The position numbers and the translations under genes are program-made. Shown in pieces: positions 27,975 to 37,224 of a DNA stretch of 64,000 bases (position 1 is its first letter; the number at the start of each line of letters is the position of its first letter). The stretch spans positions 6,048,501 to 6,112,500 of the forward strand of contig NZ_OY781365.1 of the NCBI RefSeq assembly GCF_963676815.1, read 5' to 3'. The DNA is from an uncultured Draconibacterium sp. (GTDB taxonomy: Bacteria; Bacteroidota; Bacteroidia; Bacteroidales; Prolixibacteraceae). Under the pieces are notes generated by a model. That model saw only the letters and a program-made list of their open reading frames with translations. It was not told where the DNA came from and made no database searches.

Positions 27975-29027
27975 ATGAAACGGAAAATAAGAAATCAAGT
28001 TTTAATAATTATGGTAATGACAACAAGCCTTATTGCAGTTGGTCAAAACAAGATTGAAAATCCGTTCGGTCTTGTATATAAAGATGCCATAACTGAAAAT
28101 AAATCAGGCGAAGTAAATATTCATCCGGTTAGCTATGACCTGAACGGTATTGAAATAGCTGCCAATGTTTACACACCAGCTAATTATGATCCTTCAAAAA
28201 GTTATCCTGCGGTGGTAGTTGCTCTTCCAAACGGAGGAGTTAAAGAACAAGTAGCTGGATTATATGCACAGCGTTTGGCAGAATCGGGTTACATTACAAT
28301 TGCTGCCGATGCATCGTACCAGGGAGCCAGTGGTGGTAAACCCCGTAACGTGGATAAACCCGCCAACCGTATTAATGACATTCGCGGAATGGCAGATTAT
28401 CTTACTCAATATGCTGGTGTAAATGCTGAACAACTTGGTGTATTGGGAGTTTGTGGCGGCGGTGGTTATACACTGGCTGCAGCACAAACCGATAAGCGAT
28501 TTAAGGCAGTGGCAACACTAAGTATGTTTAATTCAGGTATTGTAAGAAAAAATGGATTCAGGGATTCTCAGTTAGAAACGATTCAGGAGCGGTTAAAACA
28601 AGCCTCTGATGCCCGTGCACAGGAAGCAGCAGGAGGAGAAGTGCTCTATGCTGCCAACACGGTAGCAAGCGATAAAGTTGCTGATAAAATGCCCTTTGAT
28701 CTTTATCGTGAAGGACATTATTATTACCACAGAACCCATGCTCATCCAAACTCTACTTTTCGATACACCATGAGCAGTTTGCTCGATTTGATGGCATTTG
28801 ATGCAACTTCAAATATGGACTTAATCAATCAGCCTTTGTTAATGATGGCCGGAAGCAAAGCAGACACCTACTATATGACTGAGGATGCTTTTAAAAAAGC
28901 TACCGGAACTACAGAAAAGGAATTATTCCTGATACCGGGAGCCACGCATATTCAAACCTATTATGTTCCTGAATATGTCGAGCAGGCAATGAATAAATTG
29001 AACGAATTTTTTGGGGAAAATTTATAA
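27975..29027 (+). CDS. Alpha/beta hydrolase, dienelactone hydrolase/YcjY-like, exported
   Basis: This 350-residue protein has an N-terminal signal-like segment (to about residue 24). The nucleophile elbow is GVCGGGGYTL, so cysteine replaces the usual serine, as in dienelactone hydrolases. The acid is probably in AGSKADTYYM and the base is H in PGATHIQTYYV. It resembles COG1073 hydrolases (YcjY). The gene follows the second AKR by 16 bases. Confidence 0.82.
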   Translation: MKRKIRNQVLIIMVMTTSLIAVGQNKIENPFGLVYKDAITENKSGEVNIHPVSYDLNGIEIAANVYTPANYDPSKSYPAVVVALPNGGVKEQVAGLYAQRLAESGYITIAADASYQGASGGKPRNVDKPANRINDIRGMADYLTQYAGVNAEQLGVLGVCGGGGYTLAAAQTDKRFKAVATLSMFNSGIVRKNGFRDSQLETIQERLKQASDARAQEAAGGEVLYAANTVASDKVADKMPFDLYREGHYYYHRTHAHPNSTFRYTMSSLLDLMAFDATSNMDLINQPLLMMAGSKADTYYMTEDAFKKATGTTEKELFLIPGATHIQTYYVPEYVEQAMNKLNEFFGENL

Positions 29028-29054
29028 AAAGTGTAACTAATAAAAACAGATATT

Positions 29055-29501
29055 ATGAGATTCAAACTTATCGGACTAATTGTACTACTTTCATGGGGAC
29101 AGTACTCATTCGCTCAAGATACAGATGCGAAACGTGAAATCATTCAGCTTTCAAAAGACAAATGGCAATGGATGTCAGATAAAAATGTCGATGAGTTAAG
29201 TAAACTCTTTCACCAAAAAGCCGAGTTTGTTCACATGGGTGGGCACTGGGGAACAGAACAGGAACTTGCCATCATTAAAAGTGGTGGAATTTGGTACAAA
29301 AAGGCTGACATACACGAAGTATCGGTTAATATTATCGATAATACTGCCATTCTTTTAAACCGAATTGATCTGCTTGCTGTGGTTGGCAGAAATGAAGTTA
29401 CCAATCCATTTGAAGTTACCGAAGTTTATATAAAACAAGACGGTAAATGGATGCTTGGGGCACTTTCATTCACTCGATTAATGACTCCCGGAGATCATTA
29501 A
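29055..29501 (+). CDS. SnoaL/NTF2-like (DUF4440-type) exported protein
   Basis: This 148-residue protein has a cleavable signal ending at SFAQ (residue 22). The rest is one NTF2-like fold: DKWQWMSDKNVDELSKLFH, then FVHMGGHWGTEQE, then a C-terminal GKWMLGALSFTR strand. Members act as small-molecule isomerases, hydrolases or binders; nothing shows which applies. It is the seventh gene of the run. Confidence 0.8.
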   Translation: MRFKLIGLIVLLSWGQYSFAQDTDAKREIIQLSKDKWQWMSDKNVDELSKLFHQKAEFVHMGGHWGTEQELAIIKSGGIWYKKADIHEVSVNIIDNTAILLNRIDLLAVVGRNEVTNPFEVTEVYIKQDGKWMLGALSFTRLMTPGDH

Positions 29502-29537
29502 CAAAATCAATCAAAAAACTAAAGCAAATCGAACAAA

Positions 29538-31172
29538 ATGAAAAACTTACTAGTCGGATTTCTTTCTTTTCTATTGGCAATATCAATAGATGTGCAATCG
29601 GCATCTGGAAATACAAAGCAGACTTCCGGGCCAGAAGTAAAAACAAAATCAGGTGTTGTTAGAGGTGTTACTGAAGGCGATGTCTCCAGTTTCAAGGGAA
29701 TTCCTTTTGCAGCACCTCCCGTTGGCGAATTTCGCTGGCGTCCGCCACAACCGGTAGAAGCCTGGGAAGGAGTTCGCGATGCTTCAGAATTTGGTCCTAC
29801 TTGTGCCGCAGTAGGCTGGGGTGCTGCTGCGGGAACCATCCAGCAAGGTTCATCAGAAGATTGCCTTTACCTCAATATATGGACTCCTGCCACTGCCAAA
29901 GAGGGAGCAAAATTGCCTGTTATGGTTTGGATTCATGGTGGTGGTTTTACAGGAGGCAGCGGTAATACAAACGGAGCTGGATTTGCCAAACAAGGCGTGA
30001 TCCTGGGTTCAATGAATTATCGTCTGGGACGCCTTGGTCATTTTGCTTTCCCTGCATTGAGTGCAGAGCGTCCTGAAGAAGCTAAAGGCAGTTATGCTTT
30101 TATGGACCAGATTGCTGCATTGAAATGGGTACAGGAAAATATTTCTGCTTTTGGAGGCGATCCAAATAATGTAACCATTTTTGGCTTCTCTGCAGGCGGT
30201 GTTTCTGTACACTCACTTCTTACGATCCCAACAGCTAGCGGTCTTTTCCATAAGGCAATCGGTCATTCAAGCGGTGGACGCGACGGAGTTCTTACCGGCA
30301 GACCAATGAATAAGGAAAATGCTGATGCACTTTACCCGGTTTCAGCCGAAACGATTGGGATAAATTTTGCTAAAATGCATGGTATTGAAGGAACTGATGC
30401 AGAAGCACTGGCTAAACTTCGTGCCCTTCCTGTTGTCAAAATTGTTGGGGGTGGAGAGACTGATGGACAGGGAGGTCCGCGTATTTATCCAGGCCCGATT
30501 CTGGACGGGAAGTTTGTAGTAGAAACTGCCGAAAGTGCATACAATGCAGGCAGACAGGCAAAAGTTCCGCTGATGATCGGAAACAACAGTGCCGAAATTG
30601 GCGGAAGTTTCGTTAATTCAAGCACAACAAAAGAAGAACTTTTCGCTCTGTTCGGTGATTTGGAGAATGAGGCAAAAGCAGCTTACGATCCGGATGGAAC
30701 CAAAGAATTCGCAGAGGTGCAGGCACGATTTAATACCGACTGGGTTTGGGCTGAACCGGCCCGGTTTTCCGCAAGAGCCTTTACAGCCATTGGTGAACCA
30801 GCCTACATTTTCCTGTTTGATTATGTGCCTTCTTACATGAAAGAAAGAGCGCCCTATGGTCCCGGACATGGAACCGATATTTCTTTTGCATTCGATATTC
30901 TTGGGGAAGGAGGAGGTTTCGGGCCACCACCAACTCCGACAGCAGAAGACCAGGATGTAGCCCGGACAATGAATGCTTACTGGGTTAACTTTGCAAAAAC
31001 AGGTGATCCGAATGGTGAGGGATTGCCGAATTGGCCGTTAAATAAACCCGAAACGAACCAGATCCTCGAATTTCAGCGTGATGGCAAAGTTGTTGGCGAG
31101 ACTGATCCTACGAAAGCACGACTGGATGTTATTGGAAACGCCAGTCAAATTGACCACCCCAGGCCAATTTAA
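29538..31172 (+). CDS. Type-B carboxylesterase, 3' end replaced by IS21
   Basis: This 544-residue secreted esterase has a signal peptide to about residue 24, an N-terminal GVVRGVTEGDVSSFKGIPFA, an oxyanion hole WIHGGGF and the nucleophile S218 in FGFSAGG. Later come MIGNNSAEIG and GHGTDISFAF, which hold candidate acid and base. The IS21 left end begins at 31144, so the last nine or so codons and the stop (in QIDHPRPI) come from the IS. Related esterases normally end within a few residues of RLDVIG, so little is lost and the enzyme may still work. Confidence 0.88.
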   Translation: MKNLLVGFLSFLLAISIDVQSASGNTKQTSGPEVKTKSGVVRGVTEGDVSSFKGIPFAAPPVGEFRWRPPQPVEAWEGVRDASEFGPTCAAVGWGAAAGTIQQGSSEDCLYLNIWTPATAKEGAKLPVMVWIHGGGFTGGSGNTNGAGFAKQGVILGSMNYRLGRLGHFAFPALSAERPEEAKGSYAFMDQIAALKWVQENISAFGGDPNNVTIFGFSAGGVSVHSLLTIPTASGLFHKAIGHSSGGRDGVLTGRPMNKENADALYPVSAETIGINFAKMHGIEGTDAEALAKLRALPVVKIVGGGETDGQGGPRIYPGPILDGKFVVETAESAYNAGRQAKVPLMIGNNSAEIGGSFVNSSTTKEELFALFGDLENEAKAAYDPDGTKEFAEVQARFNTDWVWAEPARFSARAFTAIGEPAYIFLFDYVPSYMKERAPYGPGHGTDISFAFDILGEGGGFGPPPTPTAEDQDVARTMNAYWVNFAKTGDPNGEGLPNWPLNKPETNQILEFQRDGKVVGETDPTKARLDVIGNASQIDHPRPI

Positions 31173-31210
31173 ATTGACCATCGACGCCGGAGCAAATTGA
31201 CCACCGACCA
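31144..31210. repeat. IS21 left-end repeats
   Basis: Three copies of an AAATTGACCA(C/T)C motif start near 31147, 31170 and 31194. Multiple internal repeats of the terminal sequence are a known IS21 feature and serve as transposase binding sites. Confidence 0.75.
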
Positions 31211-31269
31211 TTTTCAACAAAAAAGAGAACGTTTTTCTTCTGTCAGATTACAACAAATTTACTGTTTTT

Positions 31270-32007
31270 TTATTCACTATAAATGTTTCGTTTTTTTCTC
31301 ATCGATTCCCCCATCAGCTCAATCCTGTGCGATTGATGGATCAACCGGTCAAGTATGGCATCGGCAATCGTTTTTTCCCCGATTATTTCATACCACTTAC
31401 TAACGGGCAGTTGTGATGTAACAATCATTGAGCCACTATTGTGCCTGTCTTCAATTAACTCTAACAGAGCTATCCGGTTTTGGCTATCTAAGGGTTGCAG
31501 ACCAAAATCATCGAGTATTATTAACTGATGCCTGGCCATTTTTGCAAGTTCTTTAAGATAAGATCCATCGGCTTTTGCCATTTTTAGTTTAGAAAACAGT
31601 TTTGTTGTATTAAAGTACAAAACCCTGTATCCCTCAATACAGGCCTGATACCCTAAGGCTGTCGCAATATAACTTTTGCCGGCACCGGTGCTGCCCGATA
31701 TTAATACATTCTCGTTTTTATTAATAAAATCGCATTCAGCCAGTCTTAACAGTTTTGTCCGATCGATATTTCTTGCATGTTCGTACACCACGTTTTCAAT
31801 GGTTGCTTTATAGTGGAACCTTGCATTTTTTATCAATCGCTCTATCTTTCGGTTGTTGCGATCGTCCCACTCGGCATCTGTTATCATCGATACAAACTGG
31901 TCGATGGTGTAATCATCGGTTTTACCCGTTTCGATAGCTGTTTTAAAAGCCCCATGCATACCATGGAGCTTCATCTGTTTCATTCGTGTTAATGTTACTT
32001 CGTTCAT
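31270..32007 (-). CDS. istB: IS21 helper ATPase IstB
   Basis: This 245-residue AAA+ ATPase assists IstA in target choice and strand transfer. Walker A GSTGAGKS is at 105-112, Walker B QLIILDDFG follows, and a sensor-like IVTSQLPVSKWYEII and terminal DRLIHQSHRIEL are present. The length is normal and the gene is intact. It lies 14 bases after istA. Confidence 0.95.
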   Translation of the reverse strand: MNEVTLTRMKQMKLHGMHGAFKTAIETGKTDDYTIDQFVSMITDAEWDDRNNRKIERLIKNARFHYKATIENVVYEHARNIDRTKLLRLAECDFINKNENVLISGSTGAGKSYIATALGYQACIEGYRVLYFNTTKLFSKLKMAKADGSYLKELAKMARHQLIILDDFGLQPLDSQNRIALLELIEDRHNSGSMIVTSQLPVSKWYEIIGEKTIADAILDRLIHQSHRIELMGESMRKKRNIYSE

Positions 32008-32021
32008 TGTTTTTTACTTTA

Positions 32022-33569
32022 TCAGTTGTAATATTTTCCTCCCCTTATATTGTTATGAAAAGGAAGTTCAGGTTCGTCCGGTGTTTCATCGTCAAGTTTA
32101 TCCAACCCTTTTTCCAGTATCTTTTGTATGATTTTGTAGTTGTAAACCTGATGTTCCAATGCACGTTTACACGCATTGGCAAGCCTTTCTTCTCCCACCT
32201 TTTTAGCAAAAGCCAATACGCCCATACAGCTTTTATAGGATTGTTCAGGGTGTTGTTTTCTTTCCAGCACATTGATTATAAATTCCTTTACACTTTCGTC
32301 AATTGAAGCTGCCCAGTTGATAAAACGCTGCGGTGTCCAGTCGGTAACAAACTGGTGTGTTGTTGCCAGGTGGTCTTTGTTTGTGGTGTAGAAGTATTTA
32401 CGTCCATCTCTTTTGTGCAAAGCTATGCGGTTGTATTTATGGTATATTTCAACGGTTTTTGATGTAAACACCAGCTTTACCTTCTTCTTTAAATATTGGC
32501 AGGGAACACTGTAATAATGCTTGTCTTTGCTTAACAGCACGTGCCCGTTCATGGCTACGGTGGCTATTGCTATTTCTTTAATCTCGTATTTTTCTACAGG
32601 CAATGCGGTAAGCTTGTCTTTTTCGTCTTCAACGAATAATTGATACCGGGACGTTGGCCTGCCAGTCAGCTTTTTGTTGTTGTGTTTATCCAGCTCGTCC
32701 CAAATGGCATTATTTAGCTCGTCTAAACTATAAAAGCTTTTGCCGCGCAAGGCCGGATATATTCTTTGGTACAGTATCTTAACTGCCCCTTCTGCCAGAG
32801 ACTTGTCCCGGGGACGGTAAGCCCGGGCCGGAAGAACTGTTGTGCCATAGTGTTCGGCAAAGTCCATAAACGTTTCGTTAATGGTAGGTTCAAACCGGCT
32901 GCTTTTGGTTACGGCAGACTTTAGGTTATCAGGGACAATAGCTGCAGGAACTCCCCCGTAAAAGTGCAGTGCATTTTCAACCGAAGCAACAAAGTCTTCT
33001 TTTTGTTGGCTCGGTGAGGCTTCTGCATAGGTGTATTGACTGGCCCCCAGTATGGCAACAAAAAACTGTACCTCTTCAATCTCGCCTGTTTCTTTATTGA
33101 TAACTTCAAGGGTTTTGCCAGCGTAGTCAATAAACATCTTATCGCCTGCTTTATGCTCCATATGCATTACCGGGTTAACCTTTTTACTCCAACGCAGGTA
33201 GTGGGCTTTAAACTGGCTTAGTTTTAGCCCATCGGGATGTTTTGCATAATATTCTTCCCACATCAGCTGTTTGGTAACGCCGGTCTTTTTTAGTTCGCGC
33301 TCCATGTAGGGAAAGAAGTTATAAACCTTTTTTAGCTTGGGGGAAAGAACATCTTCGGTATCCCTGCTAAAGATCTTTTCCAGCTCGGAATCACTCTTTT
33401 TATCAATATCATCAATTGTAAGGTTTAATACCTTGTATAGAGCGATATACTTCTTAACGGTGTTACGTGAGAGGCCCAGGTACCTACTGATAAATTGTTT
33501 TGCTTTTCCCTGGTGGTGCAACTGAATGACTTTTCTTACTTTACTCATGTCGATTAATTTATTAGCCAT
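32022..33569 (-). CDS. istA: IS21 transposase IstA
   Basis: This 515-residue DDE transposase has an N-terminal helix-turn-helix (SRYLGLSRNTVKKYIALY, 28-45) and an RNase H-like core. The catalytic triad is D148 (MFIDYAG), D214 (VPDNLKS) and E260 (DKSLAEG). The start at 33569 is chosen; an ATG at 33548 is possible. The gene is intact, so the element may be active. Confidence 0.95.
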   Translation of the reverse strand: MANKLIDMSKVRKVIQLHHQGKAKQFISRYLGLSRNTVKKYIALYKVLNLTIDDIDKKSDSELEKIFSRDTEDVLSPKLKKVYNFFPYMERELKKTGVTKQLMWEEYYAKHPDGLKLSQFKAHYLRWSKKVNPVMHMEHKAGDKMFIDYAGKTLEVINKETGEIEEVQFFVAILGASQYTYAEASPSQQKEDFVASVENALHFYGGVPAAIVPDNLKSAVTKSSRFEPTINETFMDFAEHYGTTVLPARAYRPRDKSLAEGAVKILYQRIYPALRGKSFYSLDELNNAIWDELDKHNNKKLTGRPTSRYQLFVEDEKDKLTALPVEKYEIKEIAIATVAMNGHVLLSKDKHYYSVPCQYLKKKVKLVFTSKTVEIYHKYNRIALHKRDGRKYFYTTNKDHLATTHQFVTDWTPQRFINWAASIDESVKEFIINVLERKQHPEQSYKSCMGVLAFAKKVGEERLANACKRALEHQVYNYKIIQKILEKGLDKLDDETPDEPELPFHNNIRGGKYYN

Positions 33570-33642
33570 GTTTTCATATTAATTTGTTTAAATCAGTATG
33601 AAATTATGGCTTCGACAGAAGTAAAATCAATCTCTTTTGATG

Positions 33643-33751
33643 GGTGGTCACTTTAGTCCGGCGCAGGTGGTCACTTTGCTCCGGCACGGGGTGGTCAGTT
33701 TAAACTGGCGAGGGTGGTCATTTTATTCCGGCCTTGGGTGGTCACTTTGAC
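33643..33751. repeat. IS21 right-end repeats
   Basis: Five copies of GGTGGTCA(C/G/T)TTT, separated by CCGGC-type spacers about 22 bases apart, run to the IS right end. They mirror the left-end repeats and precede istA, so they may also carry its promoter. Confidence 0.8.
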
Positions 33752-34182
33752 CGTTTTTTCCACATTACTTCGCGAATAATAAGTAAATAGGCTGCAAACT
33801 GATTGTTGTCGGGAAGCACATCCTGGCTGGCCGGTAGTCCGTTTACAATCTCGGATAAGCGGAAAAATACATTTTCCAACTCAACTGCCGGCACATTGAT
33901 CTGTTTGCCTTTTTTAGAAGTATTAAACGCAAGATTTGCAATTTGAACAGCGATTGAATCGTTGGAATATAAAACAGAATCGTCCTTAAATAAATCCTGA
34001 ACCGGGACGAGTGTCTCTTCAGTAAAGTTTATTGCGCGATCAATTTCATCGCTTGTTGGCGGGAATTCGCTAAAAAATCGGTCTGCAAGAAACTTGTCAC
34101 CCAGCTCTAAAGCAGTTGCAACTGTATGCTCTTCAATACTTTTCAGTTGTGTGGCACTTCCGGTTATAGATAACTGAATCAT
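33742..34182 (-). CDS. Unrecognised protein, 3'-truncated by IS21
   Basis: This 146-residue frame has natural sequence to about MWKK; its final codons (RSK and stop) come from the IS21 right end, so the true C-terminus is lost. I see no signal peptide, membrane segment or motif I can name. The text (ATALELGDKFLADRFFSEFPPTSDEIDRA split across helices) looks soluble and helical. It is 74 bases downstream of the AraC-TPR regulator gene and in the same direction, so it may be its co-transcribed partner. Function unknown. Confidence 0.6.
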   Translation of the reverse strand: MIQLSITGSATQLKSIEEHTVATALELGDKFLADRFFSEFPPTSDEIDRAINFTEETLVPVQDLFKDDSVLYSNDSIAVQIANLAFNTSKKGKQINVPAVELENVFFRLSEIVNGLPASQDVLPDNNQFAAYLLIIREVMWKKRSK

Positions 34183-34256
34183 TGTTATAATCCTTGCTTG
34201 TTGTTTATTTCTAAATTCGTAATGATCTGAAGTTCTATCGAAGGCTGATCATTGCG

Positions 34257-36311
34257 TTATAATAATCCTTTATCCGACAATACCTTTTTAATGGTTTCAT
34301 GTTTTTTCCAAAAACGATCTTCAATTTTCTGATTAGTTCGGTGATAATCCGGATTATTTTTTAATGGTTTCATGATAGGATCTTTAGGCTCGAAAACTAA
34401 AATCCAGTACTGGTAATTATCCTGTGTTGCAAAAATCCTGAGTTGTTCCAAAGCTTCCTCGTATTTTCCCTCATAAGCATACATAACTGCCATGCTCGCA
34501 CTTTTATAAATCGATTTATCGTTATTGCAATACGCCTTATAACTATCAAAAAACTTAGCGGCCTGCTCCTTCAATCCCATTTTTTGGTAAACCCAGGCAA
34601 TTTTAACATCCTCCTGCGGATAAATATTCAGTCCGTATTTATCGCGGGCATCAACAAACTTTTCGAAATAATAATAGGCACTGTCATAGTCTTCCTCGAA
34701 ATAATAAACTTTTGCCACTTCCTGCAAAAGGTCCAGGCGGGCAGTATCCTTGTGCCACTCGTTAAGCATCAATTTTTTGGTCCGCTCCGCATCGCCGTCT
34801 TTAGCGTACAAAATATAAGTTTTCACCAGCGGTGAATAATAATTATCGGGATTATAATCCAGCGATTTATTAATATAAGTAGCCGCCTCATCAACAAAAC
34901 CATTTTGAATAAGCGCATTACTCAAGTGCAAATAGATGAAACTTTTACCAATAGAATCGTTCGCTGCAATATCGAGCTGAATACCTTTTAGCGCGTACTC
35001 CAGGTATTTTGCAGTATTCGGAATTACACGGGCATATAAATCGGCCAGCATCTGCACCACCGCCGACGAGTTGGGATTGTACTCCAGTGCTTTTTCAAGG
35101 TGCGGTAAAGCCAGGCTGTACTCCTCCATTTGCATGTAGTAAAGTGCTTTGGCAATCAAACTTTCAGCCGAACGCGAATCGTAAAGCAGGGCCTTATCTG
35201 CAAAATTATTAATTTGCTCAGTATATTGTTTTTCTTTTTGGTTTACATCTATAAAATAATACGAAATAGCCACATTTGCATAAGCGAGTGCAAACTGATC
35301 ATCCTCATCTATCGCTTTCTCAAACAAGGAAATTGCCTTCTTTAAATTCTCTTCCGTTCGGTTGTAATACAAGTTTAGTGCCTGCAGATAATAATCGTAT
35401 GCCTCCAAATTATCGGTCGGTATTTTCTCAATTTGTTTTAATTCTGCGGGAGTTACAACAGCCTGAATGGCATCGGCAATTTTACGGGCCACTTCATTCT
35501 GAAGCTCAAATACATCATCCACTTCACGGCTGTATTGCTCGCCCCAAATTGGTCGGTCGGTAGCTGCTTCAATCAACTGGATATTGAGTAAAACCTGGTT
35601 TCCAAAACGTTGGCCACTTCCCTCCACCAGATAATTTACATTCAACTCTTCTGCAATTTCGGGAATACCAAAATCCGTATCCCGATACTTTGCTACCGAA
35701 GTTCGGCTTACAACGCGCAGGTCGCCAATTTTCTGCAGGTTGTTCAATGTCGATTCCATCAGTCCGTTTACAAAATACAGGTTCAGCGAATCGCTGCTTT
35801 CGTTTACAAAAGGTAACACGGCAATCGATTTTTCCAACTCAACCCGAGATTCATCTTTTCTACTGAAAAACAAAACAGACAGCACAATTACTACAAGAGT
35901 CATCGCCCCAATCGCATACCATTGGTATTTTTTGAAACCACTTTCTTGAACATTTTCGTTCTCTTCCGGTAAAAATCCTTTCCGCACTTCGCCGGGAGAA
36001 AAACCATACTGTTCACGAAAACATTTGATGAAGTACGAAGTGTTTCCAAAACCAACCTGGTACGAAATCTCAGCAACTGTTAACGAGGTTTGCTTCAACA
36101 TTTCCAGACCTTTTGTAACACGAACCTGACGAATAAACTGACTTACCGAAAGCTGGGTATGTGTTTTTATTTTTCGGAGTAAACTGGAACGACTCATATT
36201 CATAAGATCGGCCAGTTCGGAAACGCCAAATTGCTCATTCGAGATATTCTCCAGAATCTTCGCTTCCGCTTTTTCGATAAAATCTGCTCCAAAAATTGAG
36301 GTGTCTGACAT
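34257..36311 (-). CDS. AraC-type HTH regulator with membrane segment, FlgO-like domain and TPRs
   Basis: This 684-residue protein combines an N-terminal AraC DNA-binding domain (about 10-115: ISYQVGFGNTSYFIKCFREQYGFSPGEVR), one membrane helix (about 131-150), and a FlgO/adenylate-cyclase-associated region (SIAVLPFVNESSDSLNLYF, 162-180). A long TPR array follows (about 300-640, with repeats such as AYANVAISYYF). The layout puts DNA binding in the cytoplasm and TPRs outside the inner membrane. It is a one-piece sensor-regulator class common in Bacteroidota; the signal and targets are unknown. Confidence 0.87.
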   Translation of the reverse strand: MSDTSIFGADFIEKAEAKILENISNEQFGVSELADLMNMSRSSLLRKIKTHTQLSVSQFIRQVRVTKGLEMLKQTSLTVAEISYQVGFGNTSYFIKCFREQYGFSPGEVRKGFLPEENENVQESGFKKYQWYAIGAMTLVVIVLSVLFFSRKDESRVELEKSIAVLPFVNESSDSLNLYFVNGLMESTLNNLQKIGDLRVVSRTSVAKYRDTDFGIPEIAEELNVNYLVEGSGQRFGNQVLLNIQLIEAATDRPIWGEQYSREVDDVFELQNEVARKIADAIQAVVTPAELKQIEKIPTDNLEAYDYYLQALNLYYNRTEENLKKAISLFEKAIDEDDQFALAYANVAISYYFIDVNQKEKQYTEQINNFADKALLYDSRSAESLIAKALYYMQMEEYSLALPHLEKALEYNPNSSAVVQMLADLYARVIPNTAKYLEYALKGIQLDIAANDSIGKSFIYLHLSNALIQNGFVDEAATYINKSLDYNPDNYYSPLVKTYILYAKDGDAERTKKLMLNEWHKDTARLDLLQEVAKVYYFEEDYDSAYYYFEKFVDARDKYGLNIYPQEDVKIAWVYQKMGLKEQAAKFFDSYKAYCNNDKSIYKSASMAVMYAYEGKYEEALEQLRIFATQDNYQYWILVFEPKDPIMKPLKNNPDYHRTNQKIEDRFWKKHETIKKVLSDKGLL

Positions 36312-36519
36312 GCTAATTTTAATTATCCCGAAAGTAGAAAAATTTACGAAAACGAATACCTAAAAAAGCCCGTTTGCTTCAAATGTGGCATTATTGCATC
36401 ATAATTTTCATACCCGATTCAAACTTAACACTTATCGCTGCATATGGTTTAAATCAAGCCTTTGCGAATCGCACATCTTTGTACAAACAATTTTTAAAAA
36501 CAAAATTTAAAATTTTTAA

Positions 36520-37113
36520 ATGATGAAAACATTAAAAAGAAATTCAATGAAAAAAGTAGTAAGTATCTCATTCATTTTCCTGTTATTATTATCTGCGTGT
36601 GCAAATTCGGGAAGTAATAATACGGAAAATAGTACAACGGCAAATTCAGTAGTTGAGAAACCCAAAATCGATATGCAGATGGCAATAATGTCAAACAACA
36701 TTGAAGCCATAAAACAACACATTGAGGCAGGCAGCGATATAAATTTGAAAGACCAGATGAGTGGTTCAACACCTCTAATTACGGCCGTATCGTTTGGCAG
36801 AAAAGAAATTACCAAAGCACTTATTGAAGCAGGTGCCGATTTAAACCTGAAGAACAACGATGGATCCACTGCTTTGCATTCTGCCGCTTTCTTTTGCCAC
36901 ATCGAAATTGTGCAAATGTTACTCGACGCCAAGGCCGACAAAACCTTGAAAAATAATTTCGGTGCTACTGCCCGCGAATCGGTTCTGGCTCCTTTTGCTG
37001 ATATGAAGCCTATTTACGAAATGATGCAGCAACAACTTGAGCCACTTGGCATAACAATAGATTTAGCCGAAGTAGAAAAGAACCGCCCGGTAGTTGCCAT
37101 GATGTTACAGTAA
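36520..37113 (+). CDS. Ankyrin-repeat lipoprotein
   Basis: This protein has up to 197 residues. A signal with lipobox is best read from the internal ATG at 36547 (MKKVVSISFIFLLLLSAC, cysteine at 18 from there). About four ankyrin repeats follow: NIEAIKQHIEAGSDINLKD, GSTPLITAVSFGRKEITKALI, GSTALHSAAFFCHIEIVQMLL, then a weaker one. Probably an outer- or inner-membrane-anchored protein-interaction module. It is divergent from the AraC-TPR regulator. Confidence 0.85.
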   Translation: MMKTLKRNSMKKVVSISFIFLLLLSACANSGSNNTENSTTANSVVEKPKIDMQMAIMSNNIEAIKQHIEAGSDINLKDQMSGSTPLITAVSFGRKEITKALIEAGADLNLKNNDGSTALHSAAFFCHIEIVQMLLDAKADKTLKNNFGATARESVLAPFADMKPIYEMMQQQLEPLGITIDLAEVEKNRPVVAMMLQ

Positions 37114-37224
37114 AAATAAAACGTACTCATTCGCCTTCGGCACTTCCCCTTCCGACGGGGAAATGTCGAATGGAGGAGGGTAAAACGACAAGATTCAAAG
37201 TCATTCATTAAAACAATTACAACA

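Larger units (their letters stand above)
31144..33751. mobile_element. IS21-family insertion sequence (istA/istB)
   Basis: A complete IS21-type element of about 2.6 kb. Ends are GTCAAATTGACCACC (left, from 31144) and, reversed, GTCAAAGTGACCACC (right, to 33751). Inside are istA and istB on the minus strand. Repeats of the terminal motif sit inside both ends. Flanking bases (GAAACGCCA left, CGTTTTTTCC right) show no 4-8 base target duplication. Confidence 0.9.

Noticed and set aside
37132..37176. Hairpin TTCCCC/GGGGAA between the ankyrin and acyltransferase genes
   Set aside because: Short stem without a T run; not a convincing terminator, possibly a dispersed repeat fragment.
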